The notes beneath the pieces are model-generated. The model ran no database searches, had not been told where the DNA came from, and worked only from the letters and a program-made list of their open reading frames with translations. Both the position numbers and the translations under genes were made by a program. Shown here one piece after another: positions 33,886-43,384 of a stretch of DNA of 64,000 nt. Where the stretch lies: the NCBI GenBank assembly GCA_021030905.1, contig JAGFMI010000001.1, forward strand, positions 1,550,001 to 1,614,000, in the 5' to 3' direction. The DNA is from Pyrenula massariospora. Its lineage: Eukaryota > Ascomycota > Eurotiomycetes > Pyrenulales > Pyrenulaceae. The stretch's first letter is position 1, and each line of letters opens with the position of its first letter.

Positions 33886-36279
33886 ATGGACAAGCTAGAA
33901 GCTGATTTTGGTGCCTACCAGAACCAAATTACTGCAGCACTTGTTGCTACAACACGGGCTACTACGCAAGTTTCCACCAGTGATTTGTCCTTTCACCGGT
34001 CAACTTCGCCTGTCGTGGCTAAAGGGATCGATGCACAGAATATGCGTCTTTTGCGACTGACAAACAAGTTGCTGAGGAATGTGTCTACCCACTCAAAAAT
34101 TTCGGCACCTCCGAAACTACAAAACCTGGAACAAGTTGAGGATAACTGGCGAGGAATCATAGATGTTGTCGACGATCTCCTTGAAAAAGCAGATAGGAAC
34201 CTTGATGAGTTCACAGGGGTCATTAGCAGCGTGGAGCCTGCTTTGAAGCCTGTCATTGATTCTCAGTCAACCAGGCTGAAGGGGTTCAGGGATAAATTTC
34301 CCACAATCTTTGACAATCGTACACTTCCCAAGCCGCAGGAAAACTTTGCCGTAAAGGTCAATAACTTTGAGCAGGGGCCATGGAAGCCATTGCTTAAAAC
34401 AAAACCGCATGCCTACAAGCCGCTTAACCATGTCCTCAAAGTGGGAATAGATGGCTCATACCTCCATCCATATCAGTCAGAGATTGAACGGTACTCGTAC
34501 CCTTCATTTGTGTATGAAACAGCTGAACCCATCCGTTATACCGACCCTGACCAAGTCCCTGTCAAGTTTATCGATACAGAGGATGGTGTGCAGCAGATGC
34601 TCGGTGAGCTCAGGTCCGCTCGCGAGATTGCGATAGATCTGGAACATCACGATACACATTCCTACTACGGCATTGTCTCGCTTATGCAAATCAGTACACG
34701 CGATAAAGACTGGGTAGTGGACACTCTGCAACCCTGGAGAGAGAACTTGCAAGTACTAAACAGTGTTTTTGCCGACCCTAAAATTCTAAAAGTCTTTCAT
34801 GGATCCAATTCAGACATAATTTGGCTACAACGAGACCTCGGACTATACGTTGTTGGATTATTCGATACGATGCACGCAGCAGCCGCTCTTAATCTTCGAG
34901 GGAGAGGATTAAAGCATCTCTTGCGGACTTATGCCAATTTCATCACCAACAAGAAATACCAGATGGCCGATTGGCGAGTGAGACCTTTGCTCCCGGGGAT
35001 GCTAGAATACGCCCGTGCAGACACCCACTATCTTCTCTTCATCTATGACCATCTACGCAACTCATTGATTGAGCATTCTGCGGAGCACAATGACCTAATT
35101 GGCAAAGTGCTACAAGAATCTAAACGCGAAGCTCTTCAGTTCTATACTCGGGTGAATCATGAACCAGACTCGGGGTGGGGACCGTCTGGCTGGCAGTCTC
35201 AGATCCTACACAAACCGATCCCGTTGAACAAGCAGCAATTTGCTGTCTACCGCGCTCTTCACGATTGGCGTGATTTCACGGCGAGAAAAATGGACGAAAA
35301 CGTATTTACTATCCTTACAACCAAGCAGCTAGACAACATTGCAAACAAGATGCCAAAAACTGTTGGTTCTCTGATGAGAGAAGCAAATCCTGTTACAAAG
35401 GCTGTGCAGCAAGATGCGCAAAAACTTGTGGATCTCATCAAAAGGGTGGCTGAGGAAGGAAAGAATGGCATCAGTGTTTATCAGGCTATTGAAGAAATAG
35501 AAAAAACAAAGGCTGTCGAAAAGGATACGAAAGAACTGGAATCGACAGCTTCTAATCAGGGGCTTGGGAGCAGCAACGGTAATGGACTGCCGCCGATTGA
35601 ATCAAGTGATCTCCATAGTGCGCAGGCATCCCGAGCTTCCGAGTCGCAGCTCTGGGGTAGAGCGTCTCCTCACAACGATCCCAACCCTACTGGCATCTTC
35701 GGTAGGCTCGCGCAATCTACCATCGGGACATTAAAGCAGCTACTCTGGCCAACTCCTGACGAAACAAGTCGTCAATCTGGCTTTGAAAATTCATCGTTAT
35801 CTCAGCCTCCCACTGCTCGGCAATCTACTCAAGACAACATGGTTGAGGCAAGTCATACAAAGAATGCCAATGATGACAACTCGGTTTTTACGATTCGCTC
35901 TATGAAAGCTTCGTCCTATCTCCTTGATGGAAAAGTCGACAAGACTATGCAGGACGTCGGGGGTATAGGGGAGAAAGGGGAAGACGGCGAAGATGGAACC
36001 GCATCCGCCAATGGCGTGAACGACTTTTCACCAATGAGTAGGAGACCGCTACAAAAGTTGGGGAAGGCAGAGGGAAAGATGGCTGCCTTCGACACAACTA
36101 TGAAAAAGGCACCATTTGACTATGCCAATGCTCCCTCTATATTAGAGGATCCCGGTGCGGTGAGGAGGGGTGTTTCGAAGCAACAGAGATTCGATCCATA
36201 TGCCAAGGCGTTAGATGCGCCATCTGGCTTGAAAAAGGCGAGACAGCCAAGTGGGAAGAGCCAGACCTTTCATAAGTAA
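33886..36279 (+). CDS. RRP6: Rrp6, nuclear exosome 3'-5' exoribonuclease
   Basis: Rrp6 trims and degrades nuclear RNAs with the exosome core. It is a single exon of 797 aa from MDKLEADFGAYQNQITAAL, which matches the usual start of fungal Rrp6. The order is PMC2NT domain (about 10-95) with TTRATTQVSTSDLSFHRS; DEDDy exonuclease with Asp251 and Glu253 in IAIDLEHHD, Asp310 in FHGSNSDIIWL, and Asp379 plus Tyr382 in ARADTHYLL; HRDC domain starting NKQQFAVYRALHDWRD; then a disordered acidic and Ser-rich tail with a basic end. All five catalytic residues are present. An in-frame ATG 99 bp upstream (33787) would add 33 residues without family similarity. Confidence 0.96.
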   Translation: MDKLEADFGAYQNQITAALVATTRATTQVSTSDLSFHRSTSPVVAKGIDAQNMRLLRLTNKLLRNVSTHSKISAPPKLQNLEQVEDNWRGIIDVVDDLLEKADRNLDEFTGVISSVEPALKPVIDSQSTRLKGFRDKFPTIFDNRTLPKPQENFAVKVNNFEQGPWKPLLKTKPHAYKPLNHVLKVGIDGSYLHPYQSEIERYSYPSFVYETAEPIRYTDPDQVPVKFIDTEDGVQQMLGELRSAREIAIDLEHHDTHSYYGIVSLMQISTRDKDWVVDTLQPWRENLQVLNSVFADPKILKVFHGSNSDIIWLQRDLGLYVVGLFDTMHAAAALNLRGRGLKHLLRTYANFITNKKYQMADWRVRPLLPGMLEYARADTHYLLFIYDHLRNSLIEHSAEHNDLIGKVLQESKREALQFYTRVNHEPDSGWGPSGWQSQILHKPIPLNKQQFAVYRALHDWRDFTARKMDENVFTILTTKQLDNIANKMPKTVGSLMREANPVTKAVQQDAQKLVDLIKRVAEEGKNGISVYQAIEEIEKTKAVEKDTKELESTASNQGLGSSNGNGLPPIESSDLHSAQASRASESQLWGRASPHNDPNPTGIFGRLAQSTIGTLKQLLWPTPDETSRQSGFENSSLSQPPTARQSTQDNMVEASHTKNANDDNSVFTIRSMKASSYLLDGKVDKTMQDVGGIGEKGEDGEDGTASANGVNDFSPMSRRPLQKLGKAEGKMAAFDTTMKKAPFDYANAPSILEDPGAVRRGVSKQQRFDPYAKALDAPSGLKKARQPSGKSQTFHK

Positions 36280-37119
36280 AGGAAGGCTGGTGTTCAAAAC
36301 TCAGTTGCTGGAAGTCGTTTGGTCGAAGACGGCTGGCCCGAAGTTACCGTTGTTGTATGAATATATGGCTATTTCGCAGCAAGGTAGACAGCTCCATATC
36401 TATGTGAATGCCCTTGCAGAGCGACGCTCGAAAGCATGCGCATTTGAACAAGAGCTCGCAGCACAAAGGCTCGCCGGATCGATGGATGCTTGAATGATTG
36501 CATGCCTGCCCAAATGCCTTGCATTTACTCCGCAGCATGTATTGGTATATAGGGGCGAATTCGGTTGCTCAGGATGAGCTTCAGGCTCGTAGAAGAGCCT
36601 TTAAATGTACAGCAAAGACTTGAAACCTAGTCATCTAAGTATTTCGGTTGGAATCATGTCTAGCAGATTAGTCTCTGAACCAGAATTCGCAATTTCAGCT
36701 CTCGAGTCCTGTATGGCAATAACCTTCACCATCGTATGCGGTCATATTGCACCTGCCATCCATTCTCCGAGAGCCTAATCGAGACAAAAAGGTTATCTCG
36801 CCAAGCCGCCAAGACGTGCCTCGCCGGCTTTCTCTCCATCAGGCTGACCCATCACAAGGCTGCTCTCCCACCCCCGAACCTCACCGACGAAGACCTGGTA
36901 GCCTCACGCCATCCCGCCGCTTTCAGCAGAGTCCGGATTAATTCTCTGGATCTCTTCTCCTCCGCTTTTCACCATGTAGCCCTTTGTGGTAGACCGTACT
37001 TTGTACGCAGAATCGTTGGATCCCATATCTACTTCCATCTACCTCTCTGACCAGGTCTCGAAATCTACATTCGAGGCTCCATACACCAGGCATCTCTCCA
37101 GTGCCTAACTCTCCAAACC
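36280..37119. promoter_or_regulatory. Intergenic region upstream of the 313-aa gene
   Basis: This 840-bp spacer separates co-oriented genes. Open frames at 36251-36493 and 36736-37050 have no motifs. The segment from about 36830 is C-rich on the plus strand, like the beginning of the downstream gene, and is probably its leader. Confidence 0.45.
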
Positions 37120-38061
37120 ATGTCCTCCCTTCCCAAACCTTCATCCTACTCCTCGTCCCACTCCAACCCTTCCCTGAAAACCCAGCGCTCTCACTCCCGC
37201 GGCCTCTACCAATCCCCCCATTTCGACGAGCCAGCACCACCTCTGTCTGGCTCACCGAGTAGCCGCACCTTCCCTTTCCGCAGCGAGAACGAGCACGCCA
37301 TCGCAGAATCCTCGGAGCTCCACGAAGAACACACCAAGATCGAGGGAAAACCAAGACCATTCCACCCTTTCTTCACCCTCGTCCACGATACAAGCACAAA
37401 CACCACCCACCACCCGACCGTGCACTACGTATTCGCCGACGACGAGGACGCGGACATCATCACGGAGGCCGCGCTGAGGGGCCTGGAGGGCGACGACCCA
37501 GAGCAAAAGGAGCTAACCCGGCAGGAGCGATCGCGGGCCCATGGGGGGAACGACGAGAGCAGCGAGACGACGGGGGGCCGACTTGCGCCGCCGGAGGACG
37601 GCCTCAGGGAGCATTATCTAGTCGTGGACGTAGCGCCTGGAGGGGAGGAGTGCCCTCGCCCAACCGACCCCGACCCGTCGGCCTCCTCCTGCCCACCACC
37701 ACCCAACGCCCCGGCGGCAAGCACGGCGGCGGCGGTGGGAGGCTACACCGTGCACTCGGCGCACAGCCTCAGCGCGCGCTGGCAGGTGATGAACTGCACG
37801 CTCACGCCCGCGCCGACGTTTGAGGGCGGCGCGGAGCGGGTCCCCGGCAACACCACCGACGGAGCGCCGCAAGACGGACAGAATCTGATGCTCCGGGTTG
37901 AGGGGTTGGGTGTTGGCGACGCGGCGAGGGAGGAGGGCGGCGAGAAGAAGGAGACGCTGGAGGAGAAGCTGGAGAGGCTGGAAAAGGGGCTCGGGGAGAT
38001 TAGGAGGGTCATGGACGGTGGTGGAGGCGTCGGTGGTGCTGGGTTTCGGACGGGGAGTTGA
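37120..38061 (+). CDS. Conserved fungal protein of unknown function, 313 aa
   Basis: This is a single-exon gene. The first 60 residues are Ser/Pro-rich and disordered. A likely folded part follows: PRPFHPFFTLVHDTSTNTTH, then TVHYVFADDEDADIITEAAL, and after an acidic linker EHYLVVDVAPGG and GYTVHSAHSLSARWQVMNC. The end has a short charged coiled coil (EEKLERLEKGLGEIRRV) and a Gly run. I recall similar HxVxYVFxDDD patterns in fungal hypothetical proteins but know no function. The gene is very GC-rich; its beginning is C-rich and its last 200 bp G-rich on the coding strand. It converges on the kinesin gene. Confidence 0.75.
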   Translation: MSSLPKPSSYSSSHSNPSLKTQRSHSRGLYQSPHFDEPAPPLSGSPSSRTFPFRSENEHAIAESSELHEEHTKIEGKPRPFHPFFTLVHDTSTNTTHHPTVHYVFADDEDADIITEAALRGLEGDDPEQKELTRQERSRAHGGNDESSETTGGRLAPPEDGLREHYLVVDVAPGGEECPRPTDPDPSASSCPPPPNAPAASTAAAVGGYTVHSAHSLSARWQVMNCTLTPAPTFEGGAERVPGNTTDGAPQDGQNLMLRVEGLGVGDAAREEGGEKKETLEEKLERLEKGLGEIRRVMDGGGGVGGAGFRTGS

Positions 38062-38553
38062 TGTGCATTTGAATACCATGTTGTGCTCTGGAGTACCGGG
38101 CGGCGAAAGGGTAGATCTACTTTGTCTTCGCCATGTTTGGGAAGGTATGTACACGCATACACCGGCGTCAGTTCGGGAGGTCATCTATCTAGACGGCGGA
38201 TACGCATGGTATGCATCTGGCTGGCGTTAGCATCCCAGGACAGCAACCACATCGGTATAACTACTTGTTGAATAAATGTTATATCAACCACCACGGAGCG
38301 ATCGTATTAGTCATTCAGATCTGAAATGGTTCATTACAACCTGCATGCTGAAGAGGTCCGTCTGTCTCCCTAGCCCGCGCTATTCAAAGCCCAAAACAAA
38401 AATACAATCATAGGGTATCATCACAACCCACACAACACCATATGATTCCGATCCCATTTAATCCAACCACCCCCCCGGGGTCTTTGGGCACACATTAACT
38501 TTCACTCGCGCCCTCCTCGCTCTCCACCACCCTCCCACTCACCACCCACTCCC
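38062..38553. other. Convergent 3' spacer
   Basis: This 492-bp stretch lies between the stops of the unknown gene and kinesin-5. It is AT-richer in the middle and becomes C-rich toward the kinesin end. No gene is visible. Confidence 0.5.
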
Positions 38554-41500
38554 TCACTCCCTCGGACTACTCCTCAACCTCCTCCCCCCACCCCCAACCC
38601 CCAAACTCTGCGCCAAAATCCCCGCCATATTCTCCCTCCCACCCCCTTTAGCAGTCCGAGGCAATTTACTCCCCTCCGTCATCGTTACCCCCCTCTTCAA
38701 CCCCGGCGGCCCCCCACCGCCCACGGACTTCGAAAACGCATGCCCACCCCCAACCTGCGCTGACAGGGACGCTACGTCGATCGTCTTTGCCTCGGCCGCC
38801 TCTGCGTCCGCGTCGTTGTTAGACGAGGAAGGGGGGCGGACGGTGTTCATGTCCAGCTCCCTTAGGCTCGGCTTCTGGGTCAGCGTCCTCTCGCGCGCCT
38901 TCGACGGCGTGGTATCCGTGTACACCTTCGTCTTACTCGGAGACCCCATCTTGCTGGGACTCAGGCTCGCAAGCTTGCTAGGGGACTTGGCCGGCGAGGA
39001 GGAGGGTTTGAGACGCTTGTTAGGCGACGTTGTTGTTGGGGGGATGGTGGGGACCACCGCTGGGGGAATGGGCTCGCCGCGGAGCTTGGCGAGGATGATG
39101 TCGTGAGATTCCGTTTGGGGGAGCGTGGTTGGGTGGTCGTAGGCGCGTTTTTGCGGGGTGATGTTTGTCGGGGTGTAGTCTGTCATTGCTGTGGATTGGG
39201 CGTGGGATTGGAGGGATGAGAGGGGTTGGGCGGTGGAGGATGTGAAGGATGTGAGGTTGGATTGGAGAGTTTGAGTTAAGGATGTACTGTCGGTGCTGAA
39301 GTGATTTGTGTTTGCAGAGGAGGCTCTGAGCTGCTCTTTGAGAGATCGGTATGATTCCTGGACGGAGCTGGACATTTTCTCGAGGTTTGCGGTATGAGAC
39401 CCGTGATGCTGGGCATTCTGCGAGCGGGCCCGAGTAACGAATTCGTCAAGGGCTGCCATCTGGACGGTCATGTCCTTAAGTTGGGCGTCGACGATACGGA
39501 TTGTCTCCTTGTGGACTGATTTGGTAGAGGACTCGATGGAGGAATTGTGCTCGTTTACACTTTGCCAGTCCTTTTTCATCTTGCTTTTGAGCTCGTCTCG
39601 AGACTTTGTGACATCTTCCATGAAGGTGCGATCCTTTGCTAGCCACTTATCCATGGATTCATTGTACTCTGAATGGCGTGTCTCGTAGGCGTGGCTACTC
39701 TCCTGAAGATGTTCCTGGGTGACTGCTAATTTTTTGGTAAAGCGCTCCTCCTGGGTCCTGGAAGAGGTCTCGATCAGTGCCTGTATCTGCGCAAGGAGGT
39801 TCTCTCGATCTGACTTCGAAGTCTCATGCTCCATTTCAAGAGTCTCGGAGAGCTGACCGGAGGCAGTCCGTCCGGCTTCTAGAATCTTCTCATTGGCGAG
39901 ACGAAGTTCGTGCCGAAGCTCCTCCACTTCTTTGCGCTGAGCATTCATATGGCGGACAACATCCTCGAAAATCGACTTGAAATCCTTGCCCATCGAGCTG
40001 TATGAGGCATGCAACTGAGAATGGAAACGTTCCAGTTCTGAAATTACCTCTCCAGAGATTTTGGCAGCCGCTGCCGAAAGCCCGTTGAGACCCTCTCCAA
40101 CCTTGAGCTTCACATCCTCACGTAAGACTTTGATCTCCTCCAGCACATTGTTCATTTCGTCATGAGCTGATGAGCTGCTTGACTGCGCCTGTTGGAGGCC
40201 ATCACCAAGCTTTGAGCCGCTTGCGTCGATTAAGGATTCAGTTGAGGCTAGGTTTTGAAGTTCTTGTATTACAAATTCATCAACACGGTTTGACAGATTG
40301 GCGATCCTTTCCGAGTGCTCTAGCTGAAAGCTCTGGATCCTGCTGTCCACGAGTTTGGACATGTCGACAACATGATCCGATGAGGCTTGCCAAGCGTCGC
40401 GATTCTGTGCATGGAGATTTGACCGCCTCCGTAGCTTCGAGTGCAGTCCATCGATGTCATTCACTGCATTGCCTAGGCTTGAAACAAGCCCGGAGCCAAG
40501 GCTATGTAATTCTTGTTCAGTATACTGATGTGCTTCTCGGACTGCAGTCTCCTCTGCAAGGCTTTGCCGTGTATCTCGCAAAACAATCTCAGTCTTTTCC
40601 AAAAGGTTCTGGGTGCTATCAAGGTGATGCCTCGTCATCTCCTGGTCTTTCTTCACCATCTTGAAATTGTTCGTTAGAGCAAATAGTTCCTGGACTTTAG
40701 TCCTCAAACTGGCTTCTAGAGTCTCGATTCTGGCCTTTTGCTCCTCGCTCAAGATTCTCCGAGATTCGCTTTCGACATTCATCTCCTCGTACTGTTCATT
40801 CGTTAAATATACCCCGTTACGCTGCCTTGTTGCGATCAATTCGCCTTTTAGTTTCTCGATTTCCGCGGTAAATTCTTTTAACAACGTTTTCTTGGAGACC
40901 ATTGAATTGACCTGTGGTTTGTTGCGTATATTCTTGGCCCTGAAAGCATAGTCGAGAGTGGATATTGTCTCTTCTAGGTTGCTCTTAGCAGGGGAAACAG
41001 TCGCGATAATGCATGTTTTGGTTCGACCACCCAGAGAGTCTTGTAAAAGCCGGGTAAGCTTAGATTCTCGATATGGAATATGCGAACTCTTGTCAACTAA
41101 TGCGTTGATGACTCTACCTAATGTGAGCAAGCTCTTATTGATGAGGCCTGCTTCTGCAGCTCGCTTGTTCTCAGCTCCACTTCGCTGTATATTCTCGCTC
41201 CCAGCAAGGTCAACAAGGTTGAGCTTTCCAGCACATATGAAATCTTCTCCGGTCGTTCCATTCTTCTTGATGCGGGTGGTGATGGTAAACACAGTATGGC
41301 TTCGAGACGAGAGGTCGTTACATTTCGTGGCTGCGACTTGTCGACGGTGACTACCGGTTTGAAGTAGCTTTACGCCCTCGCCGGCTGAGTTGATGTATGA
41401 CTCTTCCATACCTTGGACTAGTGTCGCTGTATGCGCTTTTTTATTACCGTCGTCATAGATCTTGAGTTTGACGCTGTCGTCTACTGAAAGCAAGTCTCGA

Positions 41501-42156
41501 AGCTCTTCATTGTATAGCTCAATGAACGAACACTTGACAGAACACTCTGCATCCTCCGACTCTAGTTTTTGAAACAAAGAGTAAAGCACTCTTGGAATGA
41601 TACCAGCAGCGTCTGAAAGTAGCCCCAAGGTGTCGGTCATGTCTCCCGACATCGTATAGGTCTTTCCAGTTCCTGTCTGCCCGTAGGCAAATATGGTACA
41701 ATTATAGCCGGCAAGCATCTCACTAAGGATCGGCATGACCACATCCTCGAATACAATTGCTTGGTCAGCTGCTGGAGAGAAAACTTTGTCGAAATGGTAG
41801 GTCTTGTTGCTCAACGAATTCGGTCCCATCGAAAGCTCGACATGTTTTCCTTTGACGCCAGTAGTGGACACGACGACCCCACTGTTTTCTTTGACTTCTC
41901 TTTCGCTGCGTCCTCGACATCTCACTACCACATGTATATTGGTTTCTTCACTTGAATCTTCGCTGAACTCTCTTTCCTTGCGTTTGGCGCCTGCGCTTGG
42001 AGGCGCACTTGGAGACCTTGAGCGGCTCAAACTGGATATTGAAGATTCTACTGGCGTTTGCGAGCGGCCAACAGTTGAAACAATCTGAGAATTTGGTCTA
42101 GGAGGTGGTCGCATGGAGGTGTGCTTTGAGGGCAATGGTCTTGAAGGCACGGTCAT
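38554..42156 (-). CDS. Kinesin-5 (BimC/Eg5 family) mitotic motor
   Basis: Kinesin-5 motors form bipolar tetramers that slide antiparallel microtubules and separate spindle poles. It is one exon of 1200 aa. The motor domain spans about residues 72-430: TNIHVVVRCRGR, P-loop GQTGTGKTYT (159-168), switch I NDLSSRSHTVF, switch II DLAGSEN, then STLDYAFRAKNIRNKP into the neck. A long coiled-coil stalk follows. The tail has the usual fungal pattern TDYTPTNITPQKRAYDHP, Ser/Pro/Lys-rich repeats (SPSKLASLSPSK) and TQKPSLRELDMN, which occupies the BimC-box region with candidate phosphothreonines. The N-terminus before the motor is Ser/Pro-rich with possible CDK sites. No introns are needed, which is notable for 3.6 kb. 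The last 200 nt are extremely G-rich on the coding strand. Confidence 0.96.
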   Translation of the reverse strand: MTVPSRPLPSKHTSMRPPPRPNSQIVSTVGRSQTPVESSISSLSRSRSPSAPPSAGAKRKEREFSEDSSEETNIHVVVRCRGRSEREVKENSGVVVSTTGVKGKHVELSMGPNSLSNKTYHFDKVFSPAADQAIVFEDVVMPILSEMLAGYNCTIFAYGQTGTGKTYTMSGDMTDTLGLLSDAAGIIPRVLYSLFQKLESEDAECSVKCSFIELYNEELRDLLSVDDSVKLKIYDDGNKKAHTATLVQGMEESYINSAGEGVKLLQTGSHRRQVAATKCNDLSSRSHTVFTITTRIKKNGTTGEDFICAGKLNLVDLAGSENIQRSGAENKRAAEAGLINKSLLTLGRVINALVDKSSHIPYRESKLTRLLQDSLGGRTKTCIIATVSPAKSNLEETISTLDYAFRAKNIRNKPQVNSMVSKKTLLKEFTAEIEKLKGELIATRQRNGVYLTNEQYEEMNVESESRRILSEEQKARIETLEASLRTKVQELFALTNNFKMVKKDQEMTRHHLDSTQNLLEKTEIVLRDTRQSLAEETAVREAHQYTEQELHSLGSGLVSSLGNAVNDIDGLHSKLRRRSNLHAQNRDAWQASSDHVVDMSKLVDSRIQSFQLEHSERIANLSNRVDEFVIQELQNLASTESLIDASGSKLGDGLQQAQSSSSSAHDEMNNVLEEIKVLREDVKLKVGEGLNGLSAAAAKISGEVISELERFHSQLHASYSSMGKDFKSIFEDVVRHMNAQRKEVEELRHELRLANEKILEAGRTASGQLSETLEMEHETSKSDRENLLAQIQALIETSSRTQEERFTKKLAVTQEHLQESSHAYETRHSEYNESMDKWLAKDRTFMEDVTKSRDELKSKMKKDWQSVNEHNSSIESSTKSVHKETIRIVDAQLKDMTVQMAALDEFVTRARSQNAQHHGSHTANLEKMSSSVQESYRSLKEQLRASSANTNHFSTDSTSLTQTLQSNLTSFTSSTAQPLSSLQSHAQSTAMTDYTPTNITPQKRAYDHPTTLPQTESHDIILAKLRGEPIPPAVVPTIPPTTTSPNKRLKPSSSPAKSPSKLASLSPSKMGSPSKTKVYTDTTPSKARERTLTQKPSLRELDMNTVRPPSSSNNDADAEAAEAKTIDVASLSAQVGGGHAFSKSVGGGGPPGLKRGVTMTEGSKLPRTAKGGGRENMAGILAQSLGVGGGGRRLRSSPRE

Positions 42157-42841
42157 AGTGCAGGAGTACGCCGCAACGGCGAGGGTGATGTGATTATCTG
42201 ATCGAATAATAGAAACAATTAAAAGAGAATTCTCTCCCCCGTAGACATCATTAATATGAATATTCTACCAGTGTGGATGGGCAAGCAAAAGATATGGGAA
42301 CAGTCCCTTTTAGGTGTAGGTAAACAAACCAGTCGGGTTAGCGCGGTTGCCCCACTTCATTGGAGCGAATTGGCATAGAATTATGATACTCTATTGTCTT
42401 TACACTTATTTTACAATGAAGACGTTACCCTACCAAATCAGACGCTCACTCCACGATGATGATAATTACCATACGTGAATCCGAGTTACGATCTAGGAGG
42501 GAAAAGCTGGACCACCAGGAAAGACCTTCCCAAGACCCTGTACAAAGATGAGTCTCCCGTTAATAGTACGCTGGTCTGGAACTAAACCACAACATCCCCT
42601 TCTCTTGTGAGGCTGAAAACGACACGATCAAGGCTTTGATGACCGATGGACTGATAGATAGAGGTTGCGTTAAACATTCCCCCGTCAGCTTGATCCCAAT
42701 GCACCAACAGATGAGGAAATCCCGCAGCAACGCCATGGCTACGCGATGCTTGGTATCCATCCTCCAGGGGACGATACGAGGGGCGGGCGGCCAAGAGATA
42801 GCCCAATAGGACCGCTCGAAGACAAGACTTTCCTTCAACCT
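42157..42841. promoter_or_regulatory. Kinesin-5 upstream region
   Basis: This spacer lies between the kinesin start and the stop of the small secreted protein, both on the minus strand. A minus-strand frame at 42560-42838 directly precedes nothing recognisable and looks like chance. Confidence 0.45.
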
Positions 42842-43384
42842 CTACCTTGCAGGGACTGTTCCATTAAGGATCACCTTCGTACAAGAGCCAGCAGCAGGCG
42901 CAATGTCGCCAATATCCACATACAACAAGAAGTTTCCAGGGTTTTGAAGGCCCGTACACGCCCACCAGCTCGTCGTATCTCCTTCATATTTAAGCAGGTT
43001 ATCTATGCCATATGAAAAACCGGTGGTAGCCGTTGTCGCGTCCTTCGTGATATTAATGTATCCTGTCGTTTCAGGCATCAGGAACCAAATTTCGCCACCG
43101 TAGATGCTGCCCCCGCGGAGTTTTCCTTCTCGCACACTATAATAAAGGCCGTAAGCATCATTAACGCTGGAAGGATGGAGACCAGCGAGTAGATAAGGGT
43201 CGTAGATATAAGCAGGGTCGTAGACAGAAGCAGCGACAATGGAACGGTTAGCGGCAGTGGTGACTGTTCTCAAGTTGCCGATGTCTTGGTTCGTGGGATC
43301 GATAGGTGACTCGCGTAAAGAGAGATGAGTGGGGCCCAGGGCTAGAGTAAAGGTAAGTGTCACCAGAAGTGCGACGAGGAGCAT
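42842..43384 (-). CDS. Small secreted protein, 180 aa, unknown function
   Basis: The frame is open further upstream, but the Met at 43384 was chosen because it opens a clean signal peptide (MLLVALLVTLTFTLALG). The mature part reads SVYDPAYIYDPYLLAGLHPS, NDAYGLYYSVREGKLRGG, IYGGEIWFLMPETTGYINIT, WACTGLQNPGNFLLYVDIG and SCTKVILNGTV. It has N-glycosylation sequons (NRS, NIT, NGT) and two conserved-looking cysteines near the end. I recall similar proteins in ascomycetes, where some are called cell-wall or surface glycoproteins, but cannot name a family with confidence. No enzymatic motif is seen. An effector or surface role is possible but unproven. Confidence 0.75.
   Translation of the reverse strand: MLLVALLVTLTFTLALGPTHLSLRESPIDPTNQDIGNLRTVTTAANRSIVAASVYDPAYIYDPYLLAGLHPSSVNDAYGLYYSVREGKLRGGSIYGGEIWFLMPETTGYINITKDATTATTGFSYGIDNLLKYEGDTTSWWACTGLQNPGNFLLYVDIGDIAPAAGSCTKVILNGTVPAR

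Noticed and set aside
42560-42838. 92-codon minus-strand frame downstream of the secreted protein
   Set aside because: It starts just after that gene's stop, has no motif and likely lies in its 3' region.
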